The notes beneath the pieces were generated by a model, which saw only the letters and a list, made by a program, of their open reading frames with translations, was not told where the DNA came from and did no database searches. Positions 1 to 9,359 of a stretch of DNA of 64,000 bases are shown here, one piece after another (the first letter of the stretch is position 1; each line of letters begins with the position of its first letter). The stretch is from Deinococcus actinosclerus (GTDB lineage Bacteria > Deinococcota > Deinococci > Deinococcales > Deinococcaceae): assembly GCF_001507665.1 (NCBI RefSeq), contig NZ_CP013910.1, positions 1,239,501 through 1,303,500 of the forward strand, read 5' to 3'. Position numbers and translations under genes: made by a program.

Positions 1-6
1 CGACTG

Positions 7-1008
7 TCAGGCCGCGCCGTGCTGCACGAAACGGGTGGGGGTCTGCGCGGCGACCTCGGCGGCCTCGCGCGTCAGACGCTGCCACTCGGCGCGCACCCCG
101 TCCGGGCCGAGCACCTGCACCTGCGGCCCCCAGGACAGCAGCCACGGGAGAACACTGCGCGCCGCGCCCCTGGCGTCGTGCGGGACCAGCAGGGGCGCGT
201 CCACGCTGCCGTCCGGGTTGATGCTCGGCTCGCCCAGACAGGCGTGCCCGCCTTCCAGCACGCGGAATTTCGCCTCACCCGTGAAGCGCAGGGTGACCGA
301 CACACTATCCGCTTCCTGGGTGGGCGGCGGCGTGACGGGCAGCGCGGGCGTCTGTCCCGGGTCGAGGGGGTCGGGCGTGAAGGTCTGCGGGTCCAGCGTG
401 ACGTGCAGCATCCGGCCCAGGCGGTACGTGCGCACCTCGCCGGCGTGGTCGGGGTCACGGCCCACGACGAGCAGGTCGCCGCTGACCGGGTGCGCCTCGA
501 TCCGCAGCGGGTGCAGCCGCGCGGCGCGCCGCGTGCCGGGCTGCCACTCCTGAAAGCGGATGGGGTGGCAGCCCAGCCACGCCTGCGTCACGGCGCGCAG
601 CGCGAGGTCGGCCGAGGCGGGGCGCGCCGTGCCGGGCGTGCGGGGCAGGGCCGCGCGGACGTGCTCGGGCAGCGCGGCGGCCAGCGTGGCGCGCAGCGGG
701 GCGAGGGTGGCCGCCGGTTCGCTTCCGCGCGCCGCGAGGGCGTCCAGGCCGCGCAGCAGGGTCAGGCGCGCCGCGCCGTCCAGTTCCGGCGTGCCGATCA
801 CGTACGCCTGTGGCGGGCCGGGCAGGACGCGCAGACCGGGTTCCAGGGCCTCCAGGTCGCGCAGGTCGCGCGCCGTGACGGCCAGGGACTGCCCGGTGGC
901 CGCCGCGAGTTCGGCGGCGGTGTGCGGCCGCTCGCGCAGCAGGCGGGCCAGGAGGAACAGGCGCTGGACGGGGCTCTGGGCACGCTCGGTGGGCTCGTCG
1001 GAGGTCAT
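7..1008 (-). CDS. WYL-domain transcriptional regulator
   Basis: Predicted cytoplasmic DNA-binding regulator of 333 residues. An N-terminal winged helix (about residues 13-55, with TAAELAAATGQS followed by RDLRDLEAL) precedes a WYL-type ligand-sensing region (about 145-200, HPIRFQEW ... LLVVGRDPDHAG) and a WCX-like C-terminal dimerisation part that ends near WLLSWGPQVQVLGP. The literal W-Y-L signature is degenerate. I chose the ATG at 1008 because the 13 residues upstream of it look non-conserved; a longer form starting at 1047 is possible. WYL regulators often respond to nucleic-acid or nucleotide ligands and can control DNA-damage genes, but nothing here identifies the target. The stop lies 7 bases from the window edge, so any downstream operon partner is out of view. 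Confidence 0.8.
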   Translation of the reverse strand: MTSDEPTERAQSPVQRLFLLARLLRERPHTAAELAAATGQSLAVTARDLRDLEALEPGLRVLPGPPQAYVIGTPELDGAARLTLLRGLDALAARGSEPAATLAPLRATLAAALPEHVRAALPRTPGTARPASADLALRAVTQAWLGCHPIRFQEWQPGTRRAARLHPLRIEAHPVSGDLLVVGRDPDHAGEVRTYRLGRMLHVTLDPQTFTPDPLDPGQTPALPVTPPPTQEADSVSVTLRFTGEAKFRVLEGGHACLGEPSINPDGSVDAPLLVPHDARGAARSVLPWLLSWGPQVQVLGPDGVRAEWQRLTREAAEVAAQTPTRFVQHGAA

Positions 1009-1076
1009 GCCTCCAGTGTGCGGAGGGGGTGTCCGCCAAACGTCCATATTTTTGAGAAGACTGGATCAATAAGAAT

Positions 1077-2672
1077 TCAATCCGGAACTCCGCCCAGCGA
1101 CCGCTCCTCCCGCCACTCCAGCACCCACGGATCGAAGCGGCCCTCGCAGAAGAAATCCTCCCGCCCCGGCCCCGGCAGCGTCGGTTCCTCCCAGCGCGGC
1201 GCGTCCGACAGTCGCAGCACCCCACCGTCCACCGTCAGCGCCCCCGGCCAGCCCAGCAACTCGCGCAGCGCCGCCACCGCCGCACTCAGCGCCTTGCGCC
1301 GCGCGGTCGGCGTCTTCCCCGGTAGGTCCAGCGCGTCCAGCGCCCGCTCGCGCGACACCTGCCCCCCCGCCGTCACCAGCAGCGCCAGCAGGCCTGCCTC
1401 GGGCCGCGTGGAGCGCAGCGGCAACTCGTCGCCGGACATCCACACCCGCACCGGCCCGGCCAGACTGACCCGCACCGTCCACTCCGGCGGCGCGAACGTC
1501 ACCACCCCGTACTGCTCCAGCAGCGCGGGCAGGTACGCGCGCACCCACGACCACCGCAGCGTCGCCAGCTGCGCGCGGATGCCGTCACTGGGCGGCAGGG
1601 GCTCGCCGCCCGCCTGCCGGGCGCACTCCGCGCGGGCCAGCCAGGAGAGGGTCCCCGCATGCTGCGAGTAACTGTCCGCGCGGCTCAGGGCTTCCTGGGC
1701 GCGCGGCAGATCCCCCGCGTGCAGGTACGCCAGCGTCAGGTGGTTGAGGACCGCGTGCCGACCCGAGTCCAGCACCCGGTGCAGCGCAGCCGCTTCCTGA
1801 GCCATCAGGACGGCCTCGAACGTCTGTCCCGAGAGGGCCAGCGCCTGCGCTCCTATGACCAGCGTTGCGGCCAGCCGATCCGGAGCGGAAACGCACTCGC
1901 GGGCGGAGATGGCCGTTCTGAGCGTGATGGGATACTGAGCCAGACTTATGGTGAGCATTGCCCGCGGCAGGAACAGTTCTGAGGCGAGCAGGCCGTCCTG
2001 GGCTATCGATTCTGCCTTTCGCAGGGCATTCAGCGCTGCGCCTGGTTGGTTGGTGTCGAGGGCGATGGACACGAGCGTCCGGTAGACGTAGGTGGAGGTC
2101 GTCGGATCGTGCCGCAGGTCACCCAGCGCCCGCGTGAGTTCGGTGGTCGCCTCGCCCACTTCCTGATGGTGTTGCAGGTCGAAGGCGAACTGAACGCGGG
2201 CCAGCCCCCTGTAGATGGGTGGTGCCTGAGCGATCTGGAACCGGTACAGCTCCTTCCACGTTGGGAGGTTCAGCAGGGCCGCCGCCCCCGCCAGTTGCGT
2301 AAGGGTGACCGAACGGGTGGGGCCGTCGGGCGCCTGCAGGACGCTGAGGCGCGCGAGATTCAGGGCCAGGTCGCTGCGCCGGTGAATCAGGTGCAGGTGG
2401 GCGCGGAACGGCAGAAGTTGCCCGGGGGGCCGGGCGTCCAGCAGATCGTCGAGCTGGCGGTGCTGCATCCCCCGAAAGAACAGCCAGGCCAGAGCGAGGC
2501 CGCCCAGTTCGCTGCCGATCCAGTCCTGCGGAACCTCCGGCAGGGCCGCGATGACCGGCAGGACGTCCGCCGCCCTGCTCGAATGTTGGGCTGTCCGGAT
2601 CAGGTGATTCAGCGTTCCCTCGGCGTCGTCACGGAGTAGCAGTTGCCGGAGCGTGATGAGGGGATCGGCCAC
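1077..2672 (-). CDS. TPR protein with C-terminal winged-helix DNA-binding domain (SARP-like parts in reversed order)
   Basis: A 531-residue regulator. Residues 1 to about 380 are a run of TPR-like helical hairpins, for example AAALHRVLDSGRHAVLNHLT and AYLHAGDLPRAQEALSRADS. From about residue 400 follows an OmpR/SARP-type winged helix (LAGPVRVWMSGDELPLRS ... RPEAGLLALLVTAGGQVSRE ... RRKALSAAVAALRELLG). In actinobacterial SARPs the DNA-binding domain is N-terminal; here it follows the TPR part. Translation appears to begin at a GTG (GTG GCC GAT), with only a weak ribosome-binding site. A strong sigma-70 promoter lies about 360 bp upstream, with a possible 35-codon membrane-peptide gene in between. 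Its targets cannot be told from the sequence. Confidence 0.75.
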   Translation of the reverse strand: MADPLITLRQLLLRDDAEGTLNHLIRTAQHSSRAADVLPVIAALPEVPQDWIGSELGGLALAWLFFRGMQHRQLDDLLDARPPGQLLPFRAHLHLIHRRSDLALNLARLSVLQAPDGPTRSVTLTQLAGAAALLNLPTWKELYRFQIAQAPPIYRGLARVQFAFDLQHHQEVGEATTELTRALGDLRHDPTTSTYVYRTLVSIALDTNQPGAALNALRKAESIAQDGLLASELFLPRAMLTISLAQYPITLRTAISARECVSAPDRLAATLVIGAQALALSGQTFEAVLMAQEAAALHRVLDSGRHAVLNHLTLAYLHAGDLPRAQEALSRADSYSQHAGTLSWLARAECARQAGGEPLPPSDGIRAQLATLRWSWVRAYLPALLEQYGVVTFAPPEWTVRVSLAGPVRVWMSGDELPLRSTRPEAGLLALLVTAGGQVSRERALDALDLPGKTPTARRKALSAAVAALRELLGWPGALTVDGGVLRLSDAPRWEEPTLPGPGREDFFCEGRFDPWVLEWREERSLGGVPD

Positions 2673-2695
2673 AGCGAGAGCTTAACGAATCTCTT

Positions 2696-2803
2696 TCATC
2701 CGCGGGGCCGCTCATCGTCATTTGCCAGGAGAGGCGCGTTGAACGGGAAACCCAGGTCGGCGAACAGGCGGAAGATCCAGATCAAAAAATACGCCGAAAA
2801 CAT
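2696..2803 (-). CDS. possible 35-residue single-pass membrane peptide
   Basis: This short reading frame begins MFSAYFLIWIFRLF and continues to a charged tail NDDERPRG, so it has one hydrophobic stretch followed by a polar end. A GGAG sits 7 nt before the ATG, and the stop lies 24 bp before the start of the TPR/winged-helix regulator on the same strand. A consensus promoter about 230 bp upstream would transcribe both. It could be a membrane-anchored partner, a leader peptide or chance coding. No homologue is recognised. Confidence 0.35.
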   Translation of the reverse strand: MFSAYFLIWIFRLFADLGFPFNAPLLANDDERPRG

Positions 2804-3035
2804 AATACAGCTCCAGTCGCGGCCTGTCCGGGGTGCATGGAATACCGGATGGTCTGGGCCGACTGCGGGTGGGGGAGGTGGCGCGGCCACCAGAGCGGGA
2901 TGTCACCCGCTTCGGGCCGCCAGTAGGTGTGAAACGCCGTTCACCTCAGGCATCGCTGGGGTGAAGGGTTCCGGTGCAACGTGGATTGAATCGGAGAATT
3001 CAGGGTCGGTCGGGGGCACCCCAATGACTATGTAA

Positions 3036-3064
3036 ATTATAGAACAATGTCATGCATTTCGCAA
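3036..3064 (-). promoter_or_regulatory. sigma-70 promoter for the small ORF and the TPR/winged-helix regulator
   Basis: On the minus strand the sequence reads TTGCGA (3059-3064), a 17-base spacer, then a perfect TATAAT (3036-3041). It lies in an unusually AT-rich patch and points toward the genes at 2803 and 2672. The rest of the 2673-3185 gap shows nothing recognisable. Confidence 0.6.
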
Positions 3065-3185
3065 ATAGCAGAATGAGCGTACGGGGGCATGCGCCACCTC
3101 ACCCAGAGCGCACACGCCAGATCACCGACCTCACCCTGGCCCCGCAGCAGGCCACAATCCCTACCGCCCCATGAAAAACGGCAGG

Positions 3186-3207
3186 AAAAAAGGCGGCCCA
3201 CGCCGCC
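3186..3207 (-). terminator. intrinsic terminator of the amino-acid ABC permease gene
   Basis: On the minus strand GGCGGC, a four-base loop and GCCGCC (3192-3207) are followed directly by six T residues (3191-3186). It lies 21 bases after the permease stop codon. Confidence 0.8.
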
Positions 3208-3227
3208 TCGATTCCCCACCCCCGCGT

Positions 3228-3923
<696 letters not shown>

Positions 3924-4131
3924 GGGCGCACCCCGGCGGACACACGACCGTTCGATTCCTTCACGCGGACACCTTCACGGCCCCACCATAGGGCAGAGCT
4001 GACCCCTCAGGCATCCCCTCTTCACGAAACGTGCACCCCCACCCCATGCGTTTCACATGGTCCTGTACGCTGGACAGCAGACCGGGGCGGCCCCCCATAC
4101 CCACGCCCGCCCCACGGAAGGTGATTCCCCC

Positions 4132-4536
4132 ATGCGCGCCTGGCTGTACCTCCTGACGGCCATTGCCCTGGAGGTCAGCGGCACCCTCAGCCTGAAACAC
4201 CTGCACGACCAGCCGCTGACGCGCGCGCTGCTCACGTACGCCCAGCTGACCGGCGCGTTCTACCTGCTCTCCCGCGCGTTCCGGCAGATCCCGGTCGCCG
4301 TGGCCTTCGCCACCTGGGAAGCGCTGGGCCTCCTGAGCCTCACCGTCCTGGGCGCCACCCTGCTGGGCGAGCACCTGCCCCGCACGCACCTGCTCGCGCT
4401 GGGCGGCCTGCTGCTCTGCAGCGCCCTCCTCGGCCACGGCACCCACCACCCTGCCACCCGGCAGCCCGCCACGGACACGCCGCCTCCGGCAGACGACCCG
4501 GCCCGCCCCGCACCCACCGGGGGGCAACCCGCATGA
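4132..4536 (+). CDS. SMR-family drug/cation transporter, first subunit
   Basis: Small multidrug resistance protein of 134 residues with four predicted membrane helices and a Pro/Thr-rich C-terminal tail absent from EmrE (about 110 residues). The essential membrane-embedded glutamate of the family is present as E14 (IALEVSG). The start at 4132 is supported by an AAGGTGAT ribosome-binding site 6 bases upstream of the ATG and by the alignment of the first helix. The stop overlaps the start of a second SMR gene by 4 nt (ATGA), so the two are translationally coupled and probably form a heterodimer, as in EbrAB or MdtIJ. The substrate could be quaternary ammonium compounds, guanidinium or polyamines; I saw no guanidine riboswitch. 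Confidence 0.85.
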   Translation: MRAWLYLLTAIALEVSGTLSLKHLHDQPLTRALLTYAQLTGAFYLLSRAFRQIPVAVAFATWEALGLLSLTVLGATLLGEHLPRTHLLALGGLLLCSALLGHGTHHPATRQPATDTPPPADDPARPAPTGGQPA

Positions 4537-4856
4537 CCCTCCCCACCGCCCTCCTGATCCTGGGGGCCGCCCTGCTGGACGTCCTGGCGAACCTCCTCCT
4601 GAAACGCAGCGACGGCCTCGCCCGCCCCGCGTACTTCGTGGGCGCCGTCCTGACCGTCCTGCTGGCCTTCAGCCTGATCGGCCTCGCCGCGCGTGACCTG
4701 CCGGTCGCCGTCGCCTACGCCCTCTGGGGCGGCCTGGGCATCGTCACCACCGCCCTGCTCAGCAGGCGCATCGACGGCGCCCGCCTGACCCCCACCGGCT
4801 GGGCGGGCCTCGCCCTGATCCTCGGCAGCCTCGCCGTCCTCAGCCTCACCCCGTAA
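4533..4856 (+). CDS. SMR-family transporter, second subunit
   Basis: A 107-residue four-helix SMR protein that starts inside the stop codon of the preceding SMR gene. Where family members carry the proton- and substrate-binding glutamate in helix 1, this protein has aspartate at about position 16 (GAALLDVLANLLLKR). Pairs with a modified second subunit are known for asymmetric SMR heterodimers, so this subunit probably works only with its neighbour. The conserved PVAVAYALWGGLGI region of helix 3 is intact. The gene ends 65 bp before the convergent stop of the ABC binding-protein gene. Confidence 0.85.
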   Translation: MTLPTALLILGAALLDVLANLLLKRSDGLARPAYFVGAVLTVLLAFSLIGLAARDLPVAVAYALWGGLGIVTTALLSRRIDGARLTPTGWAGLALILGSLAVLSLTP

Positions 4857-4921
4857 CACAAAGGGAAAGGGGCCGGCGGTCGGATGGATCCCCCACCCCC
4901 CTCCGGCCTCCTCTAAAGCGG

Positions 4922-5689
4922 TTACTTCTGCACGATCCACTTGTTGAGCAGTTGCTGGTACTCCCCGCTGGCCTTCAGGCGCGCCAGGGTCCTGTTCGCA
5001 GCGGCCGCCAGATCACTGCCCTTCCTGAACACCATGCCGTAATCCTCGGCCGCCAGATCCGCGCCGGCCTTGTCGAACTGCCCTGGCAGACGCTTCTTCA
5101 GGTCATCCACCGTCGGCGCGTCCCCGATCAGCGCCGCAATCCGCCCGGCGCGGACGTCCGCCAGTCCCGCCGCGAAATCGTCATACACCTTGATGGTCGC
5201 GCCCTTCGGTTTCAGCGTGTCGTTCGCCACGAACTGCCCCGTCGTGTTCCCCTGCACGCCAACCACCTTGCCCTTCACGCTCGCGGGCCACGCGAACTTC
5301 CCGGGATTCCCGGCCCGCACAATGAACACCTGCGCCGACCGGAAGTACGGCTGGCTGAACGACACCACCTTCGCCCGCTCCGGCGTGATCGTGATCGCAC
5401 TGATCGCCATGTCCACCCGGCCCGACGTGACCGCCTGCGGCATCAGCGCCCCGAAGCCCACCGCGCGGATCTCCAGACGCACCCCCAGATCCCTCGCCAC
5501 CGCCCGCGCGATATCGATCTCGAAGCCCTGAATCGTCCCGTCCGGCCCCTTGAACTCGAACGGCGCGAACGTCGGGTCCGTGCCCAGCACCAGCACACCC
5601 TTCTTCTTCACCTCGGCCACCGTCGCCGCCCGGGACACGCCCGCCACCGCCACGCCCAGCACCGCCGCAATCATCACGAAACGCTTCAT
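4922..5689 (-). CDS. amino-acid ABC transporter periplasmic substrate-binding protein
   Basis: A 255-residue family 3 solute-binding protein. An N-terminal signal peptide (MKRFVMIAAVLGVAVAGVSR) is cleaved near SRAA. The binding-protein signature GFEIDIARAVARDLG follows, and a second-lobe motif reads PYFRSAQVFIV. Only 44 bp separate it from the divergent thioredoxin-like gene. The start at 5689 is supported by a TATGCT -10 element 6 bases upstream, which suggests leaderless translation. It most likely feeds a HisM-type permease such as the one at 3228-3923, which is encoded on the same strand beyond an SMR gene pair. The ligand (polar or basic amino acid) is not determined. Confidence 0.85.
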   Translation of the reverse strand: MKRFVMIAAVLGVAVAGVSRAATVAEVKKKGVLVLGTDPTFAPFEFKGPDGTIQGFEIDIARAVARDLGVRLEIRAVGFGALMPQAVTSGRVDMAISAITITPERAKVVSFSQPYFRSAQVFIVRAGNPGKFAWPASVKGKVVGVQGNTTGQFVANDTLKPKGATIKVYDDFAAGLADVRAGRIAALIGDAPTVDDLKKRLPGQFDKAGADLAAEDYGMVFRKGSDLAAAANRTLARLKASGEYQQLLNKWIVQK

Positions 5690-5695
5690 GCGCCC

Positions 5696-5701
5696 AGCAT
5701 A
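5696..5701 (-). promoter_or_regulatory. leaderless -10 element of the substrate-binding protein gene
   Basis: TATGCT on the minus strand, ending 6 nt before the ATG at 5689. Confidence 0.5.
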
Positions 5702-5721
5702 GAACCCTGCGCGCCGCGCCT

Positions 5722-5727
5722 TACCCT
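5722..5727 (+). promoter_or_regulatory. leaderless -10 element of the thioredoxin-like gene
   Basis: TACCCT, ending 6 nt before the ATG at 5734. It lies back to back with the minus-strand element at 5696-5701. Confidence 0.5.
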
Positions 5728-5733
5728 GCCTGC

Positions 5734-6195
5734 ATGGATTGGCCCGCCCCCACCGACTTCGTCCACGGCGACCCCCTCCCCCCACCGCAGGACTGGACGC
5801 GGCCCGGCCTCGTCATGACCTTCAACCTCGAATGCCCCGGCTGCGTCTCGCGCGGCGTCCCCTTCCTCAAGCGCCTGCACGCCGAATTCGGCGACGCCGT
5901 CCACCTCCTCGCCGTGCACACCAGCCACGGCCACCGCCAGCTGCCCCGGGAGGACGTCGAACCCACCTTGAAAAAGTTCGCGCAGACCTACGCGAAACTC
6001 CCGTTCCCCGTCGCCCTCGACCTCAGCGGCACCCTCGCCCGACACTGGCACACCGAGGGCACCCCCCACTGGCTGGCCTTCGCGCCCGGCGGCGACCTCA
6101 TCCGCAGCGTGTACGGCAGCCAGGACAACGCCCAGACCAGACTCCAGTACCTCCTAGAAGAATGGACCGGGCACACCGGGGACGATCAGGCTTAA
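5734..6195 (+). CDS. thioredoxin/TlpA-like protein with a CPGC active site
   Basis: A 153-residue thioredoxin-fold protein without a visible signal peptide, so probably cytoplasmic. The redox motif is CPGC (about residues 34-37, NLECPGCVSRG), followed by FLKRLHAEFG, and the expected cis-proline region is TPHWLAFAPGG, as in TlpA/AhpC-like oxidoreductases. It starts 44 bp from the divergent binding-protein gene. Its stop codon interlocks with that of the convergent HAAS-domain gene (4-bp overlap within TTAA). It could act as a thiol-disulfide reductase; the partner is unknown. Confidence 0.75.
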   Translation: MDWPAPTDFVHGDPLPPPQDWTRPGLVMTFNLECPGCVSRGVPFLKRLHAEFGDAVHLLAVHTSHGHRQLPREDVEPTLKKFAQTYAKLPFPVALDLSGTLARHWHTEGTPHWLAFAPGGDLIRSVYGSQDNAQTRLQYLLEEWTGHTGDDQA

Positions 6196-7304
6196 CGGGC
6201 GTCGGACGTCGCCTGAGCGGGCACGAAGACGCCGGACTTCAGGTTCTTCAGCGGCAGGTTCGTGATCCGCACGAGCAGGGCGCTGCGGCGGCCCCCGGAC
6301 AGGTACGGCCCGAGCTGATCGAGGCTGGAGACGAACCGGAGCTGCCGGTCCTGACTGTGGACGCTCAGCCGACCCTGGGCGTCCACCTTGCCGGTATCCA
6401 CCATGAAGTTCGTGCCGCCGCCACTGGTGACGAGCATGACAGCCTCGCCCGCCTTGAGTCCTGTCGAGATCAGGTGCTCAGGGCCGGTCTTCGTCCCGAC
6501 AGAGTAGCTGCCCCAGACGGGCTGGCCGACCAGCGCGGACAGGAACACGCTGTTGCTGGAGTTGTAGAACGCCGCGCCGATGTCCTCCGGTCCCGCGTTC
6601 AGCAGGAGGGTGGCGTCGCCCACCTGCACGCGGGGAGAGGTGTACCCGCTGAACCGTACGGAACGGGTCTGAGCCAGCAGGTCGACGACACTGCTGGCGT
6701 CGAAGAATGCCGCGCCGTCACGGGTAAACCGCGCGTTGACTGACGTGCCCCCCAGGGCCAGCGACCGGCCGTCCCGGCTGAGCGTGACCCCCTGGGCGTC
6801 CAGGGCTCGGGTGACGTCGGTGCCTCTCAGGAAGACGCCCTTGTTCACCTCGCTGTCATTGAAGGTGTAACAGGTGATGCCGGCCTTCTCGCTGACGATG
6901 GTGACGTTGTCTCCGGAGGGCTTGGTGCCGCGCACGCAGCTCGGTTTGACGGGCGCCTGCCGGACGACGGTGAGGGTCGTGTCGGTCCCGCTCCCACCCG
7001 CGAGGGCGTAGAGTCCGGCGCTGATGCCGAGAGCGAGGGTTGCGGCGGCGAGGATGAGTTTTGGCATGGTGTACACCTTTGCCATGCCCAGGGTCACGCG
7101 GGCGGGTGGCCCGAGTTCGCGGATGGCCTGGGCGGTGGCCTGAGTGGGGGTGAGGCCGGTCAGCATCAGGTGGTCGGCGCGCGTCAGGACGTGCTCTTCG
7201 AGTTCATCCCAGAGTTCCTGGCGGCGCGCCTCCGGCAGGCCCCAGGTGGCGCGGCGCAGGTACGCGGTCAGGGCGCGGGGGATGGGGTGGGCGGCGGTGG
7301 TCAC
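6192..7304 (-). CDS. HAAS/permease-prefix-domain membrane protein with a large extracytoplasmic domain
   Basis: A 370-residue protein. Residues 1-75 resemble the HAAS helical domain that often accompanies PadR regulators (LPEARRQELWDELEEHVLTR ... QAIRELGPPARV). One transmembrane helix follows at about 80-102. Residues from about 103 are a Ser/Thr/Gly-rich domain presumably outside the membrane, with no enzyme motif recognised. It overlaps the upstream padR gene by 4 nt (ATGA), so the two are one operon under the PadR operator. By analogy with PadR/HAAS modules, the cytoplasmic domain may interact with the regulator. The function of the outer domain is unknown. Confidence 0.65.
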   Translation of the reverse strand: MTTAAHPIPRALTAYLRRATWGLPEARRQELWDELEEHVLTRADHLMLTGLTPTQATAQAIRELGPPARVTLGMAKVYTMPKLILAAATLALGISAGLYALAGGSGTDTTLTVVRQAPVKPSCVRGTKPSGDNVTIVSEKAGITCYTFNDSEVNKGVFLRGTDVTRALDAQGVTLSRDGRSLALGGTSVNARFTRDGAAFFDASSVVDLLAQTRSVRFSGYTSPRVQVGDATLLLNAGPEDIGAAFYNSSNSVFLSALVGQPVWGSYSVGTKTGPEHLISTGLKAGEAVMLVTSGGGTNFMVDTGKVDAQGRLSVHSQDRQLRFVSSLDQLGPYLSGGRRSALLVRITNLPLKNLKSGVFVPAQATSDAR

Positions 7305-7630
7305 GCGCCGGTCCCGCCGAGCCGGTGGACGGCGCCGGTGAAGGCGGCGAATTCCTGCCGTTTGGCGTTCAGGGTTTCGCGGCCCCGGTCGGTGATGGCG
7401 TAGTACTTGCGGGGTTTGCCGTTGCGGCCGCTCTCGCCGTGCTGCGCGGCGAGCAGCCCTTCGGCTTCCAGGCGGTGCAGGGCGGGGTAGAGGCTGCCTT
7501 CCTTGAAGTCGAAGTACCCGCCGGTGCGGTCGCGGGCGGCCTGGATGATCGCGAAGCCGTAGAGGGGCTGCTGTTCGAGGAGGGTCAGGAGAATGAGGTC
7601 GAGGTTGCCGCGCAGCAGGTCTGGGTTCAT
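7301..7630 (-). CDS. PadR-family transcriptional regulator
   Basis: A 109-residue winged-helix repressor of the short PadR-s2 type: NLDLILLTLLEQQPLYGFAI, GSLYPALHRLEAEGLL, and RKYYAITDRGRETL at the wing. The ATG at 7630 gives the canonical PadR N-terminus (MNPDLLRGNLDLILL). A perfect inverted repeat, CTATGT-N6-ACATAG, overlaps the -10 region of its own promoter, which implies autorepression. The downstream HAAS-domain membrane protein is translationally coupled to it. PadR proteins typically sense small hydrophobic or phenolic compounds; the inducer here is unknown. Confidence 0.9.
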   Translation of the reverse strand: MNPDLLRGNLDLILLTLLEQQPLYGFAIIQAARDRTGGYFDFKEGSLYPALHRLEAEGLLAAQHGESGRNGKPRKYYAITDRGRETLNAKRQEFAAFTGAVHRLGGTGA

Positions 7631-7691
7631 GGGTGCTCCGGGGTGGGGCGTCGGCCGCGCAGCGTCCTGCGTGGTTGCGGCCCCTGCATAG

Positions 7692-7709
7692 CTATGTCTG
7701 CCTACATAG
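7692..7709. promoter_or_regulatory. palindromic PadR operator
   Basis: CTATGT, six bases, ACATAG: a perfect inverted repeat 62 bp upstream of padR that overlaps its -10 region. PadR proteins generally bind ATGT/ACAT half sites. Additional CTATGT half sites occur at about 7746 and 7762. Confidence 0.6.
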
Positions 7710-7734
7710 TCTGTCTTGGTTTGGTGCCTGTCAA
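7706..7734 (-). promoter_or_regulatory. sigma-70 promoter of the padR operon
   Basis: On the minus strand a perfect TTGACA (7729-7734) and a 17-base spacer precede GACTAT (7706-7711). The -10 is buried in the operator palindrome. Confidence 0.6.
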
Positions 7735-7798
7735 GCCCAGTCTGCCTATGTATGGGGTGGCCTATGTGCTGCGGTGACTGAGGTGCCACGCTGGGTCA

Positions 7799-7985
7799 TG
7801 CGCTCCTGGATGCTGACCGCCCCGCAGCCAAGCCTCACCGTATCTGACATCACGGCGTTCCAGGCTGTGTGGGACGCACGCAATCCGGCCTAGCCGCCAC
7901 TCGAAGTACCTCGCTGGCAGTTCCTGAGCTGGCTTGAGGGGAGGCGCTGCCGATCCCTGGGGGTTTCCCTGGCTGGATCCACTAT
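7799..7985 (+). pseudogene. remnant of a small gene interrupted by TAG
   Basis: The plus-strand frame reads MRSWMLTAPQPSLTVSD ... VWDARNPA, stops at TAG (7891-7893), and continues in the same frame as PPLEVPRWQFLSWLEGRR before losing sense. The second half resembles the tail of a small uncharacterised Deinococcus protein type that I recall only loosely. I infer a decayed gene. No ribosome-binding site is evident. Confidence 0.3.
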
Positions 7986-7986
7986 G

Positions 7987-8019
7987 AAAAGCCCCCGGAG
8001 CCTGTGTGGCGTCCGGGGG
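7987..8019 (-). terminator. intrinsic terminator of ndh
   Basis: On the minus strand TCCCCCGGA (8012-8020) pairs with its complement at 7991-7999, followed by CTTTT. It lies just beyond the ndh stop codon. Confidence 0.75.
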
Positions 8020-8035
8020 ATGAGTGGGGTGGGGC

Positions 8036-9175
<1,140 letters not shown>

Positions 9176-9271
9176 GTCTCTTTCTCCTGTGAACGAATTC
9201 ACGAGTCGAATGGGAGTGCTCCCACCGGCTCATAAACACCGCTGGAAGCCTCCGGCCTCCACACGGCAACA

Positions 9272-9286
9272 GTGTACATCTTACAC
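9272..9286. promoter_or_regulatory. palindrome in the ndh upstream region
   Basis: GTGTA, five bases, TACAC: a perfect inverted repeat about 100 bp upstream of ndh, followed by another TACACC at 9291-9296. It is a candidate operator or promoter region. No regulator is identified. Confidence 0.35.
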
Positions 9287-9359
9287 CAAATACACCTGAA
9301 GGCGCTCACACAGTGTTGTCTGACCTACCGAGACCGTTCATCCAGACTCACCCCGGCCC

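Noticed and set aside
4025..4131. Possible guanidine riboswitch before the SMR pair
   Set aside because: SMR pairs are often guanidine exporters, but neither the ykkC core nor paired ACGR-loop hairpins could be found.
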